Assembly (NCBI GenBank): GCA_029975055.1
Contig: JARKPU010000074.1
Span: 274,458-338,457, forward strand
Source of the DNA: Anaerolinea sp.
GTDB lineage: Bacteria > Chloroflexota > Anaerolineae > Anaerolineales > Anaerolineaceae
Direction of reading: 5' to 3'
Length of the DNA: 64,000 nt
Shown here: positions 8,514-16,109 of the stretch, piece after piece
Numbering within the stretch: position 1 is the first letter of the stretch
How the letters are laid out: each line of letters begins with the position of its first letter
The notes under the pieces: generated by a model
Seen by the model: the letters and a program-made list of their open reading frames with translations, nothing else
The model's database searches: none
Told to the model about the DNA's origin: nothing
Program-made: the position numbers and the translations under genes

Positions 8514-8528
8514 GCTACAATATTACCA
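8513..8528. promoter_or_regulatory. Overlapping divergent leaderless promoters
   Basis: The two start codons are 14 bp apart. On the plus strand, TGC-TACAAT (8513-8521) ends six bases before ATG 8528. On the minus strand, TGG-TAATAT (8528-8520) ends six bases before ATG 8513. The -10 hexamers overlap by two bases (8520-8521). Both transcripts would start at the first base of the coding region, and both polymerases could not bind at once. No -35 is needed for an extended -10, and none is obvious. Basis: direct reading; activity is inferred. Confidence 0.6.
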
Positions 8529-10117
8529 TGCTCACCGGTTCGCTCCTCCTCGCCCGGTTCGGCGCGACGGAAATCCGCCTGCACTGGTCGATGATCCTGA
8601 TCATCCCTTACGTGCTGATCACCTTTCAGCCAACCTCGCTGATCGGCGGCGCGCGCGCCTTCCTGCTGGTGGGGCTGGTCTTCTTTTTTGTGCTCCTGCA
8701 CGAGCTCGGCCACACCCTGGTGGCGCGCGCCTTTGGCATCCGCGTGCCGAGCGTGGTGCTCTGGCCGCTGGGCGGGGCCGCCATGACCGAGCGCGAAGCC
8801 GAAAAACCCCTCGGCGACCTGCTCATCGCCGCCGCCGGCCCGCTGGTGAACATCCTCCTGGGCGGGGCGCTCATGCTGCTCGTGCTGGCCACGGGCGCTT
8901 CCGGCTTCCTCGGCTCAACAGTGACCTTCCCCGAAGTGTTCCCGCGCCGCTCGCTGGCCTTCCTGGCGGTGACCAACCTGGTGCTCGGCCTGACCAACCT
9001 GATCCCCATCTACCCGCTCGACGGCGGGCGCATCTTCCGCGCCGTGACGAACATGATCTTCGGGCAGGAGCGCTCGAACCTGGCCACCTTCTGGCTCAGC
9101 CTGGTGCTCGGCGGGGCCATGCTGGTTTGGGCGGTCTTCGCGCGCTCGTGGCTGCTGGCCTTCACCGCCGTGCTGCTGCTGGCGGGGGCGGCCTCGCTCA
9201 ACCAGCCCTTCCTCGCCGGTGCGCTGCGCCTTTATGCGCGCCTGACTCACCGCCCCGAGGTCTACCTGCGCCTGGCCGATTTCGATCCCGCCCTGGCCCT
9301 GCTCAGCGAGCGCATCGACGCCTTCCCGCGCGACCCGGTCGCCTACCTGCAGCGCGGCTACATCTACTTCACCATGGACGACCTGCTGCACGCCATGGCC
9401 GACGCCGACCGCGCCCTGAACCTGGAGCCGAACTACCTCCAGGCGGTCTTGCTCAAAGGCGCGCTGTATTACGCCATGGAGAACCCCGCCGGGGCGTGGA
9501 TGTGCGTGGAGCGCGCCGAGATGATCCGCCCGGATTGGTCCATGACGTGGGTGAACCGCGCCATTCTGCACCGCGACGAAGGCAACCTGGATACCGCCGC
9601 GGGCGATATCCGCCGGGCCCTCGAACGGGCGGCGGAAGAGCAGGACCGCGCCGGGCTGCAGCTCATCCACCTGGTGCGCAGTTCCATCCTCTACCGGCAG
9701 GGACGGGTCGAAGAAGCCCAGGCAGCCTGGGAAGATGCCTACAACACCGCCCCGCGCGACGCGGTGATCTTCCCATCCGACCGGCAGCGCATCTTTTCAA
9801 GCGACTGGGGCTGGGTGAGCGGCTATTTCGCCTTTTTGGAGAGCAAAACCCCCGCCGCGCCGCTCATCCCCGTGATGCGGGGTGAGATCGCCCTGCGCGC
9901 CGGGCAGTGGCAGCAGGCGGTAGATGACTTCACCCGCGCCATGAAGCAGCAATCGGTCATGCAGGATATCTGCCTCTACCGGGGGCAGGCCTATGAGCAG
10001 CTGGGCCGGGCCGACCTGGCCGAGCAGGATTACCGCACCGCCATCAAGGTGACTCAGCGCGCACATATCCGCCGCCAGGCGCAGGCCCGCCTGAAAGCCC
10101 TGCCCACCGCAGCCTGA
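8528..10117 (+). CDS. Site-2-protease (M50) family membrane protein with C-terminal TPR repeats
   Basis: 529 residues from ATG 8528; the longer upstream frame overlaps the divergent gene and lacks a promoter. The M50 zinc motif HELGH is at 58-62 inside a transmembrane helix, and the third ligand is Asp165 in NLIPIYPLDGG. Four to six transmembrane helices occupy residues 20-240. The C-terminal half (about 255-529) carries TPR-like helix pairs (for example DPVAYLQRGYIYFTMDDLLH and QAYEQLGRADLAEQDY). M50 enzymes cut transmembrane substrates in regulated proteolysis; the TPR part probably selects substrates or partners. No PDZ domain is seen. A second M50 protein without TPR is at 62498-63697. 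Confidence 0.85.
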   Translation: MLTGSLLLARFGATEIRLHWSMILIIPYVLITFQPTSLIGGARAFLLVGLVFFFVLLHELGHTLVARAFGIRVPSVVLWPLGGAAMTEREAEKPLGDLLIAAAGPLVNILLGGALMLLVLATGASGFLGSTVTFPEVFPRRSLAFLAVTNLVLGLTNLIPIYPLDGGRIFRAVTNMIFGQERSNLATFWLSLVLGGAMLVWAVFARSWLLAFTAVLLLAGAASLNQPFLAGALRLYARLTHRPEVYLRLADFDPALALLSERIDAFPRDPVAYLQRGYIYFTMDDLLHAMADADRALNLEPNYLQAVLLKGALYYAMENPAGAWMCVERAEMIRPDWSMTWVNRAILHRDEGNLDTAAGDIRRALERAAEEQDRAGLQLIHLVRSSILYRQGRVEEAQAAWEDAYNTAPRDAVIFPSDRQRIFSSDWGWVSGYFAFLESKTPAAPLIPVMRGEIALRAGQWQQAVDDFTRAMKQQSVMQDICLYRGQAYEQLGRADLAEQDYRTAIKVTQRAHIRRQAQARLKALPTAA

Positions 10118-10160
10118 TCCTTTATTCAGGCGGATGGCGGCATGATATGTATCTGCTCAG

Positions 10161-10221
10161 GCCCTCATCCTCCCCATTGCGAAAACTCCCTGCCCCTTGA
10201 GGGGCAAGGCCGGGGGTGAGG
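10161..10221. repeat. REP-like intergenic inverted repeat
   Basis: CCTCATCC near 10163 pairs with GGGTGAGG at 10214-10221, and inside lies a short palindrome GCCCCT-TG-AGGGGC (10192-10205). Similar CAGGGTGAGGG-type sequences recur at about 38100 and 38970. The rest of the 207-bp gap between the M50 and aldo/keto reductase genes holds only the palindrome at 10255-10298. Confidence 0.5.
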
Positions 10222-10254
10222 TGTTATGTGACATTGTCAAAGTCGTTACCGTGA

Positions 10255-10298
10255 TTTTTCTGTCAATTGAGAGACTTGCCCGCAATTTACAGAAAAAG
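10255..10298. repeat. CTGTAAATTG-family palindrome, copy 1
   Basis: TTTTCTGTCAATTG (10256-10269) and CAATTTACAGAAAA (10283-10296) form an imperfect inverted repeat around a TTGCCC core, 26 bp before ATG 10325. Copies 2 (38877-38918) and 3 (43121-43154) have the same CTGTAAA arms and a GGGGG/CCCCC core and lie at similar distances upstream of other start codons. Confidence 0.6.
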
Positions 10299-10324
10299 AT
10301 ACACACAACCTTCAGGAGGACAGC

Positions 10325-11326
10325 ATGGAATATCGTTCTTTAGGACGGACAGGCGTGATGGTATCGCCGCTTTGCCTGGGCGCAATGAATTTTGGCGGCC
10401 CGACGCCGGAAGACGAGTCGATCGCCATCATCAACCGAGCGCTGGACGGCGGGTTCAATTTCATCGACACGGCCAACGTCTATGTCGGCGGTGAGAGCGA
10501 GCGCATCGTCGGTAAGGCGCTCAAAGAGAACGGCAAACGAAAGGATGTCATCCTGGCCACCAAGGTGTACAGCCGGGTGGGCGACGGCCCCAACGACGCG
10601 GGCGCCTCGCGCGTGCACATCCTGCGGGCGGTGGAAGATTCGCTGCGCCGCCTGCAGACCGATTACATCGATCTCTACCAGCTTCACCGCCCAAGCCTGA
10701 CCATCCCGGTGGATGAGACGCTGCGCGCCTTCGACGACCTGGTGCACTCCGGCAAGGTGCGCTACATTGGCGCCTCAACCCACCCGGCCTGGATGGTGAT
10801 GGAAGCCCTGGCCACGAGCGAGCGGTACGGCCTGGCGCGCTACATCAGCGAGCAGCCCCCTTACAACCTGCTCGACCGGCGCATCGAAAACGAACTGGTT
10901 CCGTTGTGCCAGAAGTACGGCCTGGCCATTCTGCCCTGGTCACCGCTGGCGATGGGCATCCTGGCGGGGCGCTACCCGCTCGATGGCGCAGTGCCCGCCG
11001 ATTCGCGCGCGGCGCGTTCGAACTTCCCTGCCGCGCGCGAGCGCCTCTCGAGGCGCGGGCTGGAAGTGGGCGCCCAGGTGAGCGAAATGGCCAAAGCCCG
11101 CGGGATGACGGCAGCGCAGCTCGCGCTGCTGTGGTGCAAAGACCAGCCCGGCATCACCGCGCCCATCGTCGGCCCGCGCACGATGGCCCACCTCGAAGAG
11201 TTCCTGCCGGTGCTGGAGATGCGCCTCAACGACCAGGACCGCCCGCTCTTCGACGCGCTGGTCCACCCCGGCAACGCCGTGGCCGATTTCTTCAACTCGA
11301 ACGAGTGGATGAAGGCAAGAATCTAG
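10325..11326 (+). CDS. Aldo/keto reductase
   Basis: 333 residues, ATG 10325 preceded by AGGAGGACAGC. The fold signatures are present: LGRTGVMVSPLCLGAMNFGG at the N-terminus, FIDTANVYVGGESERIVGKAL (about 51-71) with the catalytic Asp and Tyr, the Lys in LATKVYS near 84, and YIDLYQLHRPS with the catalytic His near 122. The C-terminal AQLALLWCKDQPGITAPIVGPRT is the NADP(H)-binding region of the AKR type found in MocA/YajO-like proteins. These cytosolic enzymes reduce aldehydes or ketones with NADPH; the substrate cannot be read from sequence. It is a single-gene unit with its own palindrome upstream and a strong terminator downstream. Confidence 0.88.
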   Translation: MEYRSLGRTGVMVSPLCLGAMNFGGPTPEDESIAIINRALDGGFNFIDTANVYVGGESERIVGKALKENGKRKDVILATKVYSRVGDGPNDAGASRVHILRAVEDSLRRLQTDYIDLYQLHRPSLTIPVDETLRAFDDLVHSGKVRYIGASTHPAWMVMEALATSERYGLARYISEQPPYNLLDRRIENELVPLCQKYGLAILPWSPLAMGILAGRYPLDGAVPADSRAARSNFPAARERLSRRGLEVGAQVSEMAKARGMTAAQLALLWCKDQPGITAPIVGPRTMAHLEEFLPVLEMRLNDQDRPLFDALVHPGNAVADFFNSNEWMKARI

Positions 11327-11341
11327 TCATTCACCCAACCT

Positions 11342-11369
11342 CACACCCCGCCCTCACAGGCGGGGTGTG
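11342..11369 (+). terminator. Intrinsic terminator after aldo/keto reductase
   Basis: Perfect 11-bp stem CACACCCCGCC (11342-11352) with GGCGGGGTGTG (11359-11369), loop CTCACA, followed by CGTTTAATAAAA. It converges on the terminator of the tRNA-like RNA on the other strand. Confidence 0.75.
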
Positions 11370-11377
11370 CGTTTAAT

Positions 11378-11403
11378 AAAAAAAAGCGAGGTTGTCACCT
11401 CGC
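11378..11403 (-). terminator. Intrinsic terminator of the tRNA-like RNA
   Basis: On the minus strand GCGAGGT (11403-11397), loop GACA, ACCTCGC (11392-11386) is followed at once by eight T residues (11385-11378). This is a textbook Rho-independent terminator and defines the 3' end of the small RNA. Confidence 0.8.
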
Positions 11404-11537
11404 TGACGCACGGCCGGGATTCGAACCCTGCAAAACAGATTCCGTAGCAGCAACAGCAGCAGTAACAGAAGCGGATGCTCTGACAACTCGTACGCTTCCC
11501 GGTAATCCAAACGCCTGTACCAACAGATTGGCCGTGC
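11386..11537 (-). ncRNA. tRNA-like non-coding RNA, about 152 nt, unassigned
   Basis: A consensus promoter places the 5' end near 11537 and an intrinsic terminator ends the RNA. The 5' end GCACGGC pairs with GCCGTGC at 11414-11408, and directly before that 3' strand is a T-arm-like segment CAGGG-TTCGAAT-CCCGG with one A.G mismatch. A 5' CTGTTGGTACAG segment resembles a D arm with a four-base loop. Between these ends are about 75 nt instead of a normal anticodon arm; they contain a GAAGCG/CGCTTC hairpin with a 19-nt loop and a run of CTG/GTT triplets. I could not fold an anticodon arm. It might be a tRNA with an insertion, a decayed tRNA, or a tRNA-mimic regulatory RNA; it is too short for ordinary tmRNA and shows no ALAA tag. 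Confidence 0.6.
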
Positions 11538-11543
11538 ACTTTC

Positions 11544-11571
11544 ATTATAGACGAGATTATTGACCTGTCAA
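11544..11571 (-). promoter_or_regulatory. Near-consensus promoter of the tRNA-like RNA
   Basis: TTGACA (11571-11566), 16-bp spacer, TATAAT (11549-11544) on the minus strand. The predicted start, about 11537, coincides with the first base of the acceptor-like stem. Confidence 0.8.
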
Positions 11572-11742
11572 GTAGATAAATCTCGTAAAAAACCGGGTGA
11601 ACGCATTCCAATCTCTTGCGATTGAAATCGCGGCTCGGAACGCGCGAAGCCTGCCTGCGCAGGTCGGCTTTGCGCTTGTTCTTGGTGCGGTTTCCAACCG
11701 CCGCGGCAAGGGCGAAGCTGCCTCTTCGGTTCGCCGCGCCGA
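11572..11742. repeat. Intergenic region with dispersed palindromic repeat
   Basis: No gene is seen. The stretch holds GCGGTT-TCC-AACCGC (11687-11701) followed by CGCGGCAAGG, which matches in layout GGCAGTT-TCC-AACTGCC at 38031-38047 followed by GCGAAAAG, and a CCTGCGCAGG palindrome near 11655. These look like members of a dispersed, non-autonomous repeat family. Confidence 0.45.
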
Positions 11743-12012
11743 TCACTTCACAATGATCGGCGTGAAGACGTTCTCCCAGAACTCCACCCAGTAGCCGCCC
11801 AACAGGCTGGATGTGCTGCCCTGGCTGCCGCCGGCTTCGGTGATTCCGGCCGTGGCATTCAGCGCATACACCGCGCTGGAGCTTTCACCCCCGCCGCCGG
11901 CAAACGTGTACCATGAGATGTCATAGGCACCCCCGGCGGCGGAAACGAACGGCGCCACCGCCAGAATGAGCGCCAGCGCAAGTACGACCCATAACCAGCG
12001 TCGTCGTTTCAT
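11743..12012 (-). CDS. Small secreted protein
   Basis: 89 residues from ATG 12012, chosen over ATG 12018 because AGTAGGG lies six bases upstream of it and directly against the other. A signal peptide is clear: MKRRRW, a hydrophobic core VVLALALILAVAPFV and an SAAGG cleavage site near residue 25. The mature part is about 65 residues, rich in Gly, Ser and aromatic residues (ISWYTFAGGGGESSS, LLGGYWVEFWENVF) and without Cys. It lies 8 bp after a larger secreted protein gene, probably in one operon. Exported Gly-rich repeats of this sort are common in Chloroflexota surface proteins, but I cannot name a family. Confidence 0.65.
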   Translation of the reverse strand: MKRRRWLWVVLALALILAVAPFVSAAGGAYDISWYTFAGGGGESSSAVYALNATAGITEAGGSQGSTSSLLGGYWVEFWENVFTPIIVK

Positions 12013-12020
12013 AGGCATCC

Positions 12021-13037
12021 CTACTGGGTCTGGATGATCAGGATGTTAAATTTCATCCCGGCAGCGAGGTTCCCGCTGTTCCGGCAGAGATACCACCCCC
12101 CGCCGTCTTCGGTCCAGTAATGGACATGGACATCCACGTAAGGGACTATGGCCCCCGGTTCGATGGCCGTGGGGGTGACAAAGATGAGCGCATTGGGGTT
12201 GCCGTTTGCCAGCGGGCTGTCAATCTTCGCGCACGAGGCTGTAGACGGCACCGTCAGCACGAACGCCGGTTTGACCGATCCGCTCACTGTGATGCCCCCG
12301 CCATAAACATACAAGGCGGTGTTGGGCGTGGAGACGCTGTTATTGCCTTTTGCCAGAACTCCAATGCCGGTGGAAGTCGTGCCGTAACCGACCACACCCG
12401 CCGCGCTGCCTTCTCCGTAGATCGCCCAGGCATAGCTGCCGGTGACCGCCTTCACATCCAGCCCGTCGCCGTTCGTGGTGATCGATTCCAGGTATAGAAC
12501 ACCGCTGCCCATAACACCCGGCCCGATGACCCTCGTCCCGGCGCGCAGCCCGAGCGCGTATGGCGCCGGGTAGAGCACCGTGCGCGGCGCGAGGGTCTCA
12601 TAGGTGCCGCTGCCGGCCGGGCAGCGCAGGCGGATTTCGATATAGCGGTAATCGCCGGTGAAGTGGTTGGTGGCAAAGCTCAGGTTGGTGGCGAAGAGGC
12701 CTTTGTTGACGGCCGTCGGTTCAGGCAGGTCGGTGGCCGTTTCCAGCAGAGTGCCCCCGCTGAAGGAATCATACAGGCCGAATTCCATGTCGCAGGTGCC
12801 GGTATAAGGCAGGCCGTTCTTCTTCACCTGCCCCTGGAAGTTGAACGCCAGCGCCATCGGCCCGCTCCCGCCGGCCTGCGGGACGGCCGACGCCCCTTCG
12901 ATCGTCAACCCCCGCGCCGCCGGGCCGCGCTCATCGGGCGGTTCGCCCTGCGCCTGCACCAGGCTGAAGAGACCGACCGCCAGTGCAACGGCCAGCACCC
13001 CCGCCATCAGCCCAAACCAAAATGAACCCCGGTTCAT
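12021..13037 (-). CDS. Secreted beta-rich protein, tail-fibre-like in composition
   Basis: 338 residues with a signal peptide (MNRGSFWFGLMAGVLAVALAVGLFSLVQAQG, cleavage after about 30). The mature protein starts with a domain in which FNFQGQVKKNGLPYTGTCDM and GLYDSF suggest a compact beta sandwich, then LAPRTVLYPAPYALGL and a glycine/threonine-rich stretch (about 170-260: AVTGSYAWAIYGEGSAAGVVGYG) like those of trimeric fibre proteins. Two Cys pairs are possible. The signal peptide argues that it is a cell-surface protein exported by Sec and not a part of the injection system next door, and it has its own promoter at 13114-13142. Function unknown. Confidence 0.65.
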   Translation of the reverse strand: MNRGSFWFGLMAGVLAVALAVGLFSLVQAQGEPPDERGPAARGLTIEGASAVPQAGGSGPMALAFNFQGQVKKNGLPYTGTCDMEFGLYDSFSGGTLLETATDLPEPTAVNKGLFATNLSFATNHFTGDYRYIEIRLRCPAGSGTYETLAPRTVLYPAPYALGLRAGTRVIGPGVMGSGVLYLESITTNGDGLDVKAVTGSYAWAIYGEGSAAGVVGYGTTSTGIGVLAKGNNSVSTPNTALYVYGGGITVSGSVKPAFVLTVPSTASCAKIDSPLANGNPNALIFVTPTAIEPGAIVPYVDVHVHYWTEDGGGWYLCRNSGNLAAGMKFNILIIQTQ

Positions 13038-13113
13038 GGTTCCCGCCCTCTATAGCTGACATCCTATTTAGTTGTTCTCTTCCGGAAAAAACTCCTGTTT
13101 ACTTCACACATTT

Positions 13114-13142
13114 ATCATAGCACGACGGCCGGGCACAGGCAA
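13114..13142 (-). promoter_or_regulatory. Sigma70-like promoter of the secreted-protein pair
   Basis: TTGCCT (13142-13137), 17-bp spacer, TATGAT (13119-13114) preceded by TGC, on the minus strand. The start would be near 13107, giving a leader of about 70 nt to ATG 13037. The promoter begins only 28 bp after the stop codon of the last injection-system gene, so the two units are close but separate. Confidence 0.6.
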
Positions 13143-13169
13143 CCGCCACTGACACTCTCCGGCCCCGGC

Positions 13170-15971
13170 CTACCCCACGTTGTTGGCCTGGGTCACCGTC
13201 GCCGGGGCCTGGACGGGCGTGGCGGCGCGCTCGGCGATATTCTCGCTGACGATCCACAAACGCGAGGCCGGCATGGGGGTGGCCGGGCGGCTGAGCGGCT
13301 CCACCAGGATGCCCACGCGGAAGGCGCTCAGGTGGTTCGCGCGCACCAGCAAGCGCGGGCCAAAGAAGCCGTGCAGCAATATGCCCTGCACCTCGTAGCG
13401 CTCCGAACCCTTGCGCCGGTCGAGGATCACGCGGTTATTTTCCACCAGCAGGCTGGCGGCGTTGCCGATGAAAATACCGTGCCGCGCTTCGGCCAGCGCA
13501 TCGAACGTCAATCGCAGAACGATGCGGTTGCCCGCCACGCTCACCGAGCCGGCCAGGTCCGGCGCGCCGGGGGCGCTCTCGCGGTGGCTGAGACCGATAT
13601 GCACGCCCTGGCGGAAGCCCAGGATGGTGTTGTTGAGCACCCGCACCTCGGCGGCGACCCGCCCCGCCACCACAATGCCCTGCTGGGCGGCGGCAGCCGC
13701 CGAAGCCAGCAAATCGGCGATGAAGTTGCGGATGGTCGGCACGGCTTCACGCACCTTATCATCCACCAGCACTTTTCCAGCCAGCCGGTCGACATACTTC
13801 TGCAGCCCGGCCGCATCCACCACGCGCTGCGGCGGGTAGAGATCCAGCAGCGGCTGCCACGACTTCTTAAGAGCCGAGGAGGTGAGGAAGCTGATCGAAA
13901 TGTTCCCCGATTTGACGATCACATTGGCACCTGCGCCTGCCCCCGCGGCAGGGTCGGCGGCGCGGGCGTTGGAGAAGAGCATGCGCGAAAGGCGTGCGCG
14001 GTAGCGCCGCCCCGAGACGAGGTCCGAAAGCTTCACCGCTCCGGTAAATTCGACCACCTCGAGCAGGTTGTCTTCCACCTGCGAACGTTCCACGTTCACC
14101 AGCAGCACACCGGCCTGGTCGTTGCCCACGTAAAAGCGGCTGCGCAGCACGCGCGCCACGCGCGCCCCCGCGCCCGAATCGGCTCCGGCGGGCGGGCGCA
14201 CCGCCAGGCAGGCCGCGATGGTATCGGTGGCGTGCGAGCAGCGCAATTCCACCGCCTCCACGTGCACCTCGCCGCAGCCGAGGAAGGTGAGCACGCCGTT
14301 CAGGTGCGGCTCGATGCCCCCCTGCGCGCGGCTCTCGGCGGCCAGGTCGCGCACCAGCACGCTCTCGCAGCCCTCAAAGACCAGGGCAGCCTCGGCTTTG
14401 TTGATGACCAGCCGGGTGCCGGTGCCGGCCCCGGTGAGTTTGAGGCGCCCCTTGTTCTTGAGCGTCACCGGCCCGGCCAGGGTGTAGCTGCCGGCCTGGA
14501 AGCAAATCGAGGCGTCGCCGTGCTCGGGTATCTGGTTCAACACGGCTTGCAGGTCTTGCCCGGGTTTGAGCACCACGGTGCAGGCGCCCTCGCGCTGCTG
14601 GCAGAGCTGCTCGAGGGCCTGCTGGACGTTCTCCGCCCCCGGAAGCTGGCAGGCGTTGTTATCGAAGCTGACGTCGGCGGCGCGCAGGTCGGTGAGCGGC
14701 GGGAAGACCGGCCGGCAGTCGGTGATCTGCGCATTGAATGGGGCGTTGGCCACCGCCTGCCAGGTGACCAGCGCAAGCGGGGCATAAACGTGCGTGATGC
14801 CGTGCGGCAGGGCATTGTTAACCGGCTCGATCTCGCCGGTGGTATTGTCGCGCACGGCGGCGCGCGCCGCGAAGGTCCAGTAATCACCGCTGGCATAGCT
14901 GCCCGCCGCAAAGGAGACGCGGATGCCGTCTTCGAGGAGGATCGGCCCCGGGGTGAGTGGAATCGCCCCCGAGGGCTGATCCCAGCGGCGCACTTTGAGG
15001 CCCTGTTCGGCGAAGTGCGCCGAGACGTCATCCGTCAGGATGAGGATGGTGCCGGCCTGGTCGAGGTCCTCCACCTGGGTGAGGGTGCCGGGCTGCAGCG
15101 CCAGGTCGCGCGTGTCGCTGGTCACTTCCACCCAATCGCCGCGCCGGATGGAGAGAAACGCATCGCGCCCGGCCTGGAGCAGGCGCACGCGCCGGGGAGC
15201 CGCGCCGCCGCCCGATTCGGCCACGCTGGCCGCCGGGTAGAGCACGGCGCCGTTGTCGCGCGACCATTTGAAGGTGGCGGTGGCCGAATTCCCCGCCTTG
15301 TGGATTTCCACGCGGTAGAGGCGGTTTTCGAGGCCGCTGTAACCGCCCGTGGGGGTGAGGTCGCACTCGTTCCCCGGCTGCGGGCCGGCTTCCACCCAGG
15401 CCGTCAGGCGGCCGGTGGAGGGCTGCGGCACGAGCGCCTGCCAGCCGGAAGCGCAGTCGAAGATCTGGTTGGCCGCCAGGCGCCGCGCGCGCACCTGCCA
15501 GACGGTCTGCAGGCGGGTGGCAGTGTCGGCCCCGCCCAGTGCCGCCTCGCGGATGGAAGGGTCTTCCACGGCCGTCATGTGGCGCTGCCAGACATCCATG
15601 TAGATGAAATCGCGCTGCTGGTCGGCCGGAACGGGCGCGGGCGGCTTGAAGTGCGGCTGGTTATCCAGGGTCACCGCAGCGTCCAGCTCGCACAGCAGCC
15701 CGTTGACGTAGAAATGCCCCGGCGCGAGGCGCAGCTGCCCGGCCTCGTAATACACCATGAAGCTGCCGCGCCCGCCGGGAGAGCCTGCGAAGGGGTCGCG
15801 CGGGGCGCCGCTCGGCCCGATCACATCGGTGGTGCGAGTAGCCTCCTGATATTCGCGGATGGCGGCCTGCTCGTTCCAATCGGCGTCCAGGTCCACGCGG
15901 CCCTGCTGTTTGAGCACGCGCGTATAGCGTTTGGTTTTATTGAACGTAAAGCGGGTGAAATCGCCTTTCAT
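13170..15971 (-). CDS. DUF6519-like, beta-helix protein of the injection locus (fibre candidate)
   Basis: 933 residues from ATG 15971 with GGGAG upstream. The N-terminus (MKGDFTRFTFNKTKRYTRVL, then QQGRVDLDADWNEQ) matches what I recall of DUF6519, a domain found in injection-system and phage tail-like loci. Residues 460-880 look like a right-handed parallel beta-helix (VVLKPGQDLQAVLNQIPEHG, then repeated short strands with N-ladders such as VSVAGNRIVLRL and LLVENNRVILD), as in pectate-lyase-like tail spikes. It is the last gene of the minus-strand run, 138 bp after the tail-protein-I-like gene. That place and the fold suggest a fibre, spike or carbohydrate-binding part; function inferred. Confidence 0.7.
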   Translation of the reverse strand: MKGDFTRFTFNKTKRYTRVLKQQGRVDLDADWNEQAAIREYQEATRTTDVIGPSGAPRDPFAGSPGGRGSFMVYYEAGQLRLAPGHFYVNGLLCELDAAVTLDNQPHFKPPAPVPADQQRDFIYMDVWQRHMTAVEDPSIREAALGGADTATRLQTVWQVRARRLAANQIFDCASGWQALVPQPSTGRLTAWVEAGPQPGNECDLTPTGGYSGLENRLYRVEIHKAGNSATATFKWSRDNGAVLYPAASVAESGGGAAPRRVRLLQAGRDAFLSIRRGDWVEVTSDTRDLALQPGTLTQVEDLDQAGTILILTDDVSAHFAEQGLKVRRWDQPSGAIPLTPGPILLEDGIRVSFAAGSYASGDYWTFAARAAVRDNTTGEIEPVNNALPHGITHVYAPLALVTWQAVANAPFNAQITDCRPVFPPLTDLRAADVSFDNNACQLPGAENVQQALEQLCQQREGACTVVLKPGQDLQAVLNQIPEHGDASICFQAGSYTLAGPVTLKNKGRLKLTGAGTGTRLVINKAEAALVFEGCESVLVRDLAAESRAQGGIEPHLNGVLTFLGCGEVHVEAVELRCSHATDTIAACLAVRPPAGADSGAGARVARVLRSRFYVGNDQAGVLLVNVERSQVEDNLLEVVEFTGAVKLSDLVSGRRYRARLSRMLFSNARAADPAAGAGAGANVIVKSGNISISFLTSSALKKSWQPLLDLYPPQRVVDAAGLQKYVDRLAGKVLVDDKVREAVPTIRNFIADLLASAAAAAQQGIVVAGRVAAEVRVLNNTILGFRQGVHIGLSHRESAPGAPDLAGSVSVAGNRIVLRLTFDALAEARHGIFIGNAASLLVENNRVILDRRKGSERYEVQGILLHGFFGPRLLVRANHLSAFRVGILVEPLSRPATPMPASRLWIVSENIAERAATPVQAPATVTQANNVG

Positions 15972-16109
15972 AGCCCAATTCTCCCTTCTGAGCTGCGGTG
16001 GTGGTCGAAATCCGGCGGGCGGATGAATGCTCTGGGCAATCGTTCTTCACTTTTCCGGTGCTTTTCGGGGCCTGCCCCGCAAAGCGCAGGAAAATGAACG
16101 CACAATCCT
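15972..16109. other. Gap between the last two injection-system genes
   Basis: 138 bp, the only sizeable gap in the run. It contains a short CGGGG/CCCCG hairpin (16066-16079) without a T-tract. I see no clear promoter. It may reduce or tune expression of the last gene. Confidence 0.35.

Noticed and set aside
11386..11537. tmRNA
   Set aside because: The RNA is about half the usual length, no ALAA-type tag is readable and pseudoknots are not evident.
13332..16097. Long plus-strand open frame (921 residues) opposite the DUF6519-like gene
   Set aside because: It is antisense to a gene with recognisable family features, has an Arg/Ala/His-rich shadow composition typical of high-GC opposite frames, and lacks a start region.
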